In this document: piece after piece, positions 57,207 to 64,000 of the stretch | Position numbering within the stretch: the stretch's first letter is position 1 | How the letters are laid out: the number at the start of each line of letters is the position of its first letter | From: Adiantum capillus-veneris | Lineage: Eukaryota; Streptophyta; Polypodiopsida; Polypodiales; Pteridaceae | Direction: 5' to 3' | Assembly: GCA_014529385.2 (NCBI GenBank) | Contig: CM043967.1 | Coordinates: forward strand, 10,047,501 to 10,111,500 | DNA: 64,000 bases | Notes under the pieces: generated by a model | What the model saw: only the letters and a program-made list of their open reading frames with translations | The model's database searches: none | What the model was told of the DNA's origin: nothing | Program-made: the position numbers and the translations under genes

Positions 57207-60200
57207 TATTCTTTCTCACCACTTGGAATGACCATGATATGTTTTACATGGGGGTTTGGTTCCAAGGTCCACTACTTGTCCAAGCTAACTCTATTGAAAC
57301 ATAGAGAGAAGCAAAGGTCCACCACTTGTCCAAGCTAGGCTCCTTTGAAACATGGAGAGAAGGATGCTCCACCATTTGTCAAAGATAGGCTTCATTGAAA
57401 CATGAAGAGAAGCAAGCTTCACCATGTCTCCAAGATGCTAGGATCCATTGAAATACCTTAAACCCACGATATTTTATACGTGTGGGGTTTAAATTCAAGG
57501 TGAACCACTTGTCCAAGTTATTATCCCTAGTAGCATGAGTGGTTTGGTCTCAAGACTCACCACTTTTCCACTCTATGTCATTATATTAAGAAGATCTGGG
57601 TGTTAAGGTCCACCACTTGTCCAACCTATAAGGCTATATCTTAAAGGGTATTCTTTCTCGCCACTTGGAGTGACCATGATAGGTTTTACATGGGTGTTTG
57701 GTTCCAAGGTCCACCACTTGTCCAAGCTAACACTATTGAAACTTATAGAGAAGCAAAGGTCCACCACTTGTCCACGCTATGGTCCATTGAAACATGGAGA
57801 AAAGGATGCTCCACCATTTCTCCAACTTAGGCTCCATTGAAACATGAAGAGAAGCAAGTTGCACCATGTCTCCAAGATGATAGGCTCCATTGAAATACCT
57901 TCAACCCACGATATTTCGTACATGGGGGGTTTACATTCAAGGTCCACCACTTGTCCAACCTATTATCTCTAGTAGCATGAGTGGTTTGGTCTCAAGATTC
58001 ACCACTTTTCCACTCTATGTCATTACATTAAGAAGATCTCGGTGTTAAGGTCCACCACTTGTCCAACCTATAAGGCTTATCTTAAACGTTATTCTTTCTC
58101 ACCACTTGGAGTTACCATGATAGGTTTTACATGGGGGTTTGATTTCAAGGTCCACCACTTGTTCAAGCTAACTCTATTGAAACATAGAGAGAAGCAAAGG
58201 TCCACCACTTGTCAAAGATGGGCTCCATTGAAACATGGAGAGAAGGATGCTCCACCATTTCTGCAAGATAGGCTCCATTGAAACATGAAGAGAAGCAAGC
58301 TGCACCATATCTCCAAGATGCTAGGCTCCATTGAAATAACTTAAACCCATGATATTTCGTACATGGGGGGTTTACATTCAACGTCCACCACTTGTCCAAC
58401 CTATTATCCTTAGTAGCATGAGTGGTTTGGTCTCAAGATTCACCACTTTTCCACTCTATGTCGTTATATTAAGAAGATCTAGGTTTTAAGGTCGACCACT
58501 TGTCCAACCTATAAGGCTAGATGTTAAAGGGTATTATTTCTCACCACTTGGAATGACCATGATATGTTTTACATGGGGGTTTGGTTCCAAGGTCCACCAC
58601 TTGTCCAAGCTAACTCTATGGAAACATAGAGAGAAGCAAAGGTCCACCACTTGTCCAAGCTACTCTCCATTGAAACATGGAGAGAAGGATGATCCCCCAT
58701 TGGTCGAAGATAGGCTTCATTTAAACATGAAAAGAAGCAAGCTGCACCATGTCTCCAAGATGCTAGGATCCCTTGAAATACCTTAAACCCACCATATCTT
58801 TTACATGTGGGGTTTAAAGTCAAGGTCAACCACTTGTCCAAGCTATTATCCCTAGTAGCATGAGTGGTTTGGTCTCAAGATTCACCACTTTTCCACTCTA
58901 TGTCATTATATTAAGAAGATCTGGGTGTTAAGGTCGACCACTTGTCCAACCTATAAGGGTATATCTTAAAGGGTATTCTTTCTCACCACTTCAAATGTTC
59001 ATGGTATGTTTTACATGGGGGTTTGGTTCCAAGGTCCACCACTTATCCAAGCTAACTCTATTCTTCTCATAGAGAGAAGCAAAGGTCCACCACTTGTCCA
59101 AGCTAGGCTCCATTGAAACATGGAGAGAAGGATGCTCCACCATTTGTCGAAGCTAACTCTATTGAAACATGGGGGGTTTACATTCAAGGTCCACCACTTG
59201 TCCAACCTATTAACGCTAGTAGCATGAGTAGTTTGGTTTCAAGATTCACCACTTTTTCACTCTATGTCATTATATTAAGAATATCTGGGTGTTAAGGTCC
59301 ACCACTTGTCCAACCTATAAGGCTATATCTTAAGGGTTATTCTTTCTCACCACTTGGAGTGACCATGATAGGTTTTACATGGGGGTTTGGTTCCAAGGTC
59401 CACCACTTGTCCAAGCTAACTCTATTGAAACATAGAGATAAGCAAAGGTGCACCACTTGTCCAAGGTAGGGTCCATTGAAACATGGAGAAGGATGCTCCA
59501 CCATTTGTCCAAGATACGCTCCATTGAAACATGAAGAGAAGCAAGCTGCACCATATCTCCAAGATGCTAGCCTCCATCAAAATACCTTAAACCCATGTTA
59601 TTTTGTACATGGGGAGTTTACAGTAAAGGTCCACCACTTGTCCAACCTATTATCGCTAGTAGCATGAGTGCTTTACTCTCAAGATTCACCACTTTTCCAC
59701 TCTATGTCATTATATTAAGAATATCTGGGTGTTAAGGTCCACCACTTGTCCAACCTATAAGACTATATCTTAAAGGTTATTCTTTCTGACCACTTGGAGT
59801 GACCATGATAGGTTTTACATGGGGGTTTGGTTCCAAGGTCCACCACTTGTCCAAGCTAACTCTATTGAAAGATAGAGAGAAGCAAAGGTCCACCACTTGT
59901 CCAAGCTAGGCTCCATTCAAACATGTAGAGAAGGATGCCGCACCATTTGTCGAAGCTAACTCTATTGAAACATGGGGGGTTTACATTCAAGGTCCACCAC
60001 TTCTCCAACCTATTAACGCTAGTAGCATGAGTGGTTTGGTCTCAAGATTCACCACTTTTTCACTCTATGTCATTATATTAAGAATATCTGGGTGTTAAGG
60101 TCCACCACTTGTCCAACCTAAAAGGCTCTATCTTAAGGGTTATTCTTTCTCACCACTTGGAGTGACCATGATAGGTTTTACATGGGGGTTTGGTTCCAAG

Positions 60201-60306
60201 GTCCACCACTTGTCCAAGCTAACTCTATTGAAACATAGAGATAAGCAAAGGTCCACCACTTGTCCAAGCTACGGTCCGTTGAAACATGGAGAAGGATGCT
60301 CCACCA
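57207..60306 (-). repeat. 442-bp higher-order repeat array, right part
   Basis: This continues the array at 22.0-24.8 kb. The landmark AAGGTC(C/G)ACCACTTGTCC lies at 57,605, 58,047, 58,488, 58,930, 59,294, 59,734 and 60,097: steps of 442, 441, 442, 364, 440 and 363. The two short units lack about 78 bp around the block between the third and fourth sub-repeats. The array stops abruptly after GATGCTCCACCAG at 60,306. Confidence 0.95.
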
Positions 60307-60550
60307 GGTTGCAGGGCTATGCATATTCAACCACCTCTCTATTACACACTCACTTTAGTACTATTTTTAAGCTTTTAAATTTTGTAACTCTTTAGTTTTC
60401 ATACTTATTACTTTTTTTTGAATTACTTTGTTAGTCTTTTCTTTCAGTATTCAATATTTAGCTTTAATCTACTAGCTATTCATTTTTTAGGCAACATGTG
60501 AATTTTCAACAAAATTTGAAGTGGTATAACTCTCTTTCACGTGTTTGCAG
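60307..60550. other. AT-rich lead or intron of the CACTA gene
   Basis: No coding signal. It ends in CACGTGTTTGCAG, a good splice acceptor just ahead of the first transposase-like exon. Confidence 0.55.
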
Positions 60551-62524
60551 GGCGATTGGGATGGATGTGGCCCTCTGAACGGCCCGGAGTAGAAGCGATG
60601 GCTCAAGGACAAACTTTGTTGCCCTTGTGCCAAATGCATAGGTGGAATTCCTCACTTGCGGCCCATTGCCTTGGAGCGTGTGGAGAATGAAGGGCTTTGG
60701 ATCCCTTGAAAGAGCACTCAAGTTGATAGGAGCAACATTTCCCCCTGCTTGGAAATGCTCCCCATTGGTTTGTTATCGGTGGAAGTGGGAGGGCATGCAA
60801 GAATGTACTGCAAAAGTGGGTGAGCAAAGGCATGGTGCCTAGTGATTGTGGCACTAGCTCTACTTTGGCAACTCCTCCATACGCCTCTTAGGATCACTTT
60901 GATTTTAAGGATAAGCACATTCTTGGCTTGGTTTATAAGTTGTTGCCACATGAAGTCAACATGTGCAAAGAGGATTGTCAACCATGCACTAAATGGACAC
61001 AAGCAATAAAGGACAAGTTTCTATCAAGCGCTAAAATACCTATCTATGATGGTGCACAATACTCAGTGCTACAACAATTATTGGAAGTCCTCAACATGCA
61101 AGAAAAATTTGGTTGGAGCAATGATAGTGTAGATGCACTCCATAAGTAAGTTCTATGTCCACTTCTTGGTTTATTTCAATTTCTTCTTGGTTGCTCTGTT
61201 GATTTGTATTGATTATCTGTTTGATTGTAGATTGATGGGCAAAATGCTTCCTAGAGATCACCACATGCCTTTGGATCATTGATGGGTGATATGTATGTCA
61301 ATGCAATTGACATGGAGTATGAGCGCATCCATGCATGCATCAACAATTGCATACTTTATTGCAATCAACAAGTACATTCCATCACTTGTCCCATGTGTGG
61401 GGAGCCACATTACACGAACAACATTATTGAGTCTCATTTAACTCATAGGTATTGAATCATTTTTCACTTATTTAGTGGATCCAACAAAACAGGTGTATAG
61501 TGGAGCTTCTCACATGGCATGCCAACCACCACTCAAATCATGGAATGATGTATATATAAATTTAGATTTTATGCTACAGCCTCAACATTTCATGCTTCGG
61601 TTAACAAAGCAATGTTTTCAATCCCTTTGGCACCAAGTCTACATCATGGAGCACTTGGCCTGTGGTGATCATCAACTACAATATTCACCATGGGAGACAA
61701 CGAAGAAGGTCAAGATACTTCTTTCTTTTCTTACGCCAGGGAAGTACAAAGTGGAAAATATTGATGTCTACCTCAAGCCCCTCCTTGAGGAGTTAGAGGA
61801 GTTGTAGAAGGGCATCTCCATTGTTAATGTTTCACTTTCAAAGGAGAGGTGGGAGGACACTGTGAGTGATATCCTTATGTGGACTATGCACGATTATCCT
61901 GGCTTGGAGAGATTTTTGGTATGTTTTATGCATTCTTCTTACTCTTTATTATTTGAAGAGTAAATTATTTCTCTAACAATATGAGTGCAATATTGTCCAC
62001 ATTGGGCCACAATGCATGCTCGAGGGGGTCACTACAATAAAAGAAGGCCTATCATGTGGGTTCAAATGTAGGGGTTATTTTATTCTACATTTTCTCACAT
62101 TTTCATATACAGAAGGGTGTTGAAAAAATGGTCTTTGAAAAAAAAAATACAGATTGAATAGAAAAAGGGTCCTTTTTATTGGCGGAAAATTCATAGTCAA
62201 GGTTTTATAAATAGTCCTTGAACGTAGGTGACATATAGGTTTTATAATGCATGCCCTACTTGTGGGCCAGCATTGATGATGGAGAGGCCAGATGCCTTGC
62301 ACAAGGTGATCTATCCAAGAAACCATCATCTCCTACCCCAAAGTCATAGCAAATACAAGGCTCCAACAAATGGAAAGACCCCTCTAAAGTACACAATGCA
62401 AAATTGGGCAAGCATTTGGGAAGAGCACTATAGTAGTTATCCACCCCCATATACTCCACCAAAAGGTATGTCAAGGTACTCCATATTTTTAAGTCTTCCA
62501 TATTGGAAGAACATAAAGATTTAA
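60551..62524 (+). pseudogene. CACTA (En/Spm) transposase, Tnp2-like, decayed
   Basis: CACTA transposase binds the element ends and catalyses excision and insertion. In order: a Transpos_assoc-like zinc motif (KRWLKDKLCCPCAKC) after a TTTGCAG acceptor; KIPIYDGAQYSVLQQLLEVL; and an intron from donor GTAAG at 61,146 to acceptor at 61,230. LMGKMLPRDHHMP follows. After a one-base shift come MYVNAIDMEYERIHACINNC and CPMCGEPHYTNN (the 'C..CILY...CP.C' signature of Transposase_21). Next, in another frame, is VFNPFGTKSTSWSTWPVVII, then KILLSFLTPGKYKVENIDVY with LKPLLEELEEL, a TAG, DILMWTMHDYPGLERFL, ACPTCGP and SRYSIFLSLPYWKNIKI. The match to the family order is convincing. Several stops and shifts, a MITE at 62,020 and another after 62,525 show it is dead. 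The terminal CACTA repeats were not identified. Confidence 0.85.
62020..62245. mobile_element. MITE with CACGTG-type inverted repeats, copy 2, with 9-bp duplication
   Basis: AATGCATGC at 62,011-62,019 and 62,246-62,254 flanks the insert, and the transposase reading (NAC | CPTCGP) resumes on the right. The inner inverted repeats are CCTATCATGTGGGTTCAA and, reverse-complemented, CCTATATGTCACCTACGTTC. The interior is AT-rich, like the copy at 5.2-5.5 kb. A 9-bp duplication is typical of Mutator-like MITEs. Confidence 0.65.
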
Positions 62525-62534
62525 CTCCGGGGAT

Positions 62535-62670
62535 TTCATTAAAGTATATGTAACTTAGCACGTGTGTTCAACAGAATGGATTATAATTTCTTATAACTTA
62601 CAGAAATATGTGTACAAGAGGGGTATAAGGGGTAATGAAAATCCATGTTGGTGTTCGAATGCAGGTTGTT
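62535..62670. mobile_element. Partial third copy of the CACGTG MITE
   Basis: ATTAAAGTATATGTAACTTAG then CACGTGTGTTCAACAGAATGG matches the left part of the copy at 5.25 kb. Similarity continues through CTTACAGAAATATGTGTACA. The right end is not clear. Confidence 0.5.
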
Positions 62671-63259
62671 GGACAAAAGAAAAAGTGGGACACCTCTATA
62701 GCTTTATAGCCCCATAGCATTAAAAATTCAACCTCAGCACCAAAAATTATACCAAAACCACTCTTAGTAAACCCCAACCAAAAGGCCTATGCTCCCTTGA
62801 GAATTTACAAGCACACGCCCACCCAAAGGACCATAGCACATAGGAGCAAAACATTGTCAAAGCACAGATTTCTAGCACACGCCGACCAATCCATATGAAT
62901 ACAAGGGCCTCCCCTTTTACAATTAAGTATCACAAACCCACAACTTGAAAATCGATTCCACAATCCATAGATACATGCCCTCCCACTCTGTCTACACACA
63001 ATTCGCCACTAGGCTGCCATAACCCTACAGAGAACTAGTCATAACTTGAAGAGCACAACTCCAATTGGGGCACTTTAAAGCTTGGAAGAAATCTTAAAAA
63101 ATGACTGGTGAGAAATCTTAAGATGACAAAAAAAAAAATTCTACATGCCGCTACATGCAAAATTGATGCAAAGAAAGAGTTGTCCCGACACGACTACACG
63201 TAGGGCAGGCGAGGCGAGGCAAAAAACTGCACCAGAAACCATCAAGGAGGCACGAGATA
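62671..63259. other. No gene recognised
   Basis: Non-coding sequence between the CACTA relic and the copia LTR. I see nothing structured apart from an A-run at 63,129. Confidence 0.5.
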
Positions 63260-63581
63260 TGTAAAGAATGAGGATGCAAGAGAGCTACACAAGACAAGCA
63301 CAAAGCACACAGAGATGGAAAGCTTCTTCTTCTTCTTCACAGAAAAGAGAGTACAAAATGACTAAGTGCTAAAGCTGAAAAGTAGCACATATGTACATGC
63401 GGTCACTAAGTGTGAACTCGCTAGAAGCGTACTAGGCTGGAACTATAAGTGTAGTCCAGCTGTAGAATCACTGGCAGAGATCCTCCGTGTCGGTCACCTA
63501 ACGCGCCAGTGAGTAAATGCCGTAAGCGGCCAAGACCCGTAGTGGATGCCAGCTCAAGGTGTAGAGCTCGACATCTCAACA
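63260..63581 (-). repeat. 3' LTR of the second copia element (322 bp)
   Basis: In element orientation it starts TGTTGAGATG at 63,581 and ends ATTCTTTACA at 63,260. It is nearly identical to 4,046-4,367. Confidence 0.93.
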
Positions 63582-64000
63582 CTCCCCCTCGAGCTCTGCA
63601 TGTCGCAGAGTCCAAGCATAGTCCGGAAACGTCGAAGCTTCTCAGCTCCAAGGGCCTTGGTAAAGATATCCGCTATCTGCTCCTCTGTGCTGACGTAGAC
63701 CAAGTCGATGTCGCCCGCCAACACTCGCTCTCGAACGTAGTGGTAATGGACCTCTATGTGTTTGGTCCTAGCATGGAACACTGGGTTCCTAGCCAACTGC
63801 ATGCTGCTGAGGTTGTCACAATGAATGACAATCTGCTGGTCCACCTGCACTCCCAAGTCCTCAAGTAATGTGCGTAGCCAAGCTACCTCGCACGCCGCAA
63901 TTGCTGCACCTCTGTACTCGGCCTCTGTGCTCGATAAAGCAACCGTAGGCTGCTTTTTGCTGCTCCAAGTAATAGCAACACTCCCAAAAGAGAACATGAA
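63554..64000 (-). CDS. Copia RNase H and C-terminus, partial but intact
   Basis: RNase H degrades the RNA of the RNA/DNA hybrid during reverse transcription. The frame is open from the window edge to a stop at 63,554: [89 protein letters not shown] and a short tail that crosses into the LTR. All are standard copia landmarks, including the 'KHIEVxYHxVRE' and 'DxxTKxL' blocks, without frame breaks. It is more intact than the 4-kb copy. Whether the whole element is autonomous cannot be seen. Confidence 0.9.
   Translation of the reverse strand, partial: FMFSFGSVAITWSSKKQPTVALSSTEAEYRGAAIAACEVAWLRTLLEDLGVQVDQQIVIHCDNLSSMQLARNPVFHARTKHIEVHYHYVRERVLAGDIDLVYVSTEEQIADIFTKALGAEKLRRFRTMLGLCDMQSSRGSVEMSSSTP

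Larger units (their letters stand above)
63260..64000 (-). mobile_element. Second Ty1-copia element, minus strand, cut by the window end
   Basis: Reading leftward: RNase H end, polypurine tract (GAGGGGGAG, complement at 63,582-63,590) and a 322-bp LTR. It belongs to the same family as 2,605-4,367 but is better preserved. The rest of the element lies outside the window. Confidence 0.92.

Noticed and set aside
62030-62044. CACTACAATAAAAGA as a CACTA element terminus
   Set aside because: It lies inside the MITE insert between two transposase exons, not at an element end, and no matching inverted end was found.

Overview
The window looks like nuclear DNA of a land plant with a large, repeat-rich genome. 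The evidence is plant-type Ty1-copia, Ty3-gypsy and CACTA elements, MITEs, long GA/CT and GT microsatellites, consensus GTAAGT/CAG splice sites and plant-style FCP1-like phosphatase domains. A fern or other non-flowering plant is my guess; the sequence does not settle it. I found no rRNA, tRNA, CRISPR array or bacterial-type operon.

Layout. 0-6.3 kb: an FCP1-like pseudogene, an unrecognised split gene, a 5'-truncated copia element with its 3' LTR, and a gag relic interrupted by a MITE. 6.7-24.8 kb: a landscape of degenerate ~50-bp sub-repeats carrying the word GGACAAGTGGTGGACC, in plus orientation from 6.7 to 14.4 kb and in the opposite orientation from 16.8 kb on. Between 22.0 and 24.8 kb it becomes a regular higher-order repeat of about 442 bp built from eight sub-repeats. 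Four minus-strand coding islands sit in this landscape: a protein resembling a degenerate beta-class DNA amino-methyltransferase (20.3-22.0 kb), a broken SET domain (17.2-17.7 kb) and two FCP1-like domains (15.1-16.5 and 9.0-9.7 kb). Each starts at a good splice acceptor.

24,768-57,201 is one nested LTR retrotransposon of 32.4 kb with LTRs of 1,069 and 1,059 bp, a tRNA-Asp-type primer site, a polypurine tract and a perfect 5-bp target duplication (AACGG). Removing it with one duplication copy restores the 442-bp repeat period exactly. Its own genes are gag, an aspartic protease and a distinctive C-terminal repeat ORF; I see no reverse transcriptase or integrase of its own, so it is probably non-autonomous. 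Its 2.4-kb leader carries an 18-bp palindrome repeated about every 298 bp. Its gag is split by about 22 kb of later insertions: microsatellites, segmental duplications, a foldback MITE with a visible empty site, and an 8.3-kb decayed Ty3-gypsy element with both LTRs.

57.2-60.3 kb continues the 442-bp array. 60.5-62.5 kb is a decayed CACTA transposase gene interrupted by MITEs. The window ends inside a second, better preserved copia element in inverted orientation whose LTR is nearly identical to the one at 4 kb. Most coding sequence belongs to mobile elements. The minus-strand methyltransferase-like, SET and FCP1-like islands are the only candidates for host genes, and at least two of them are broken.
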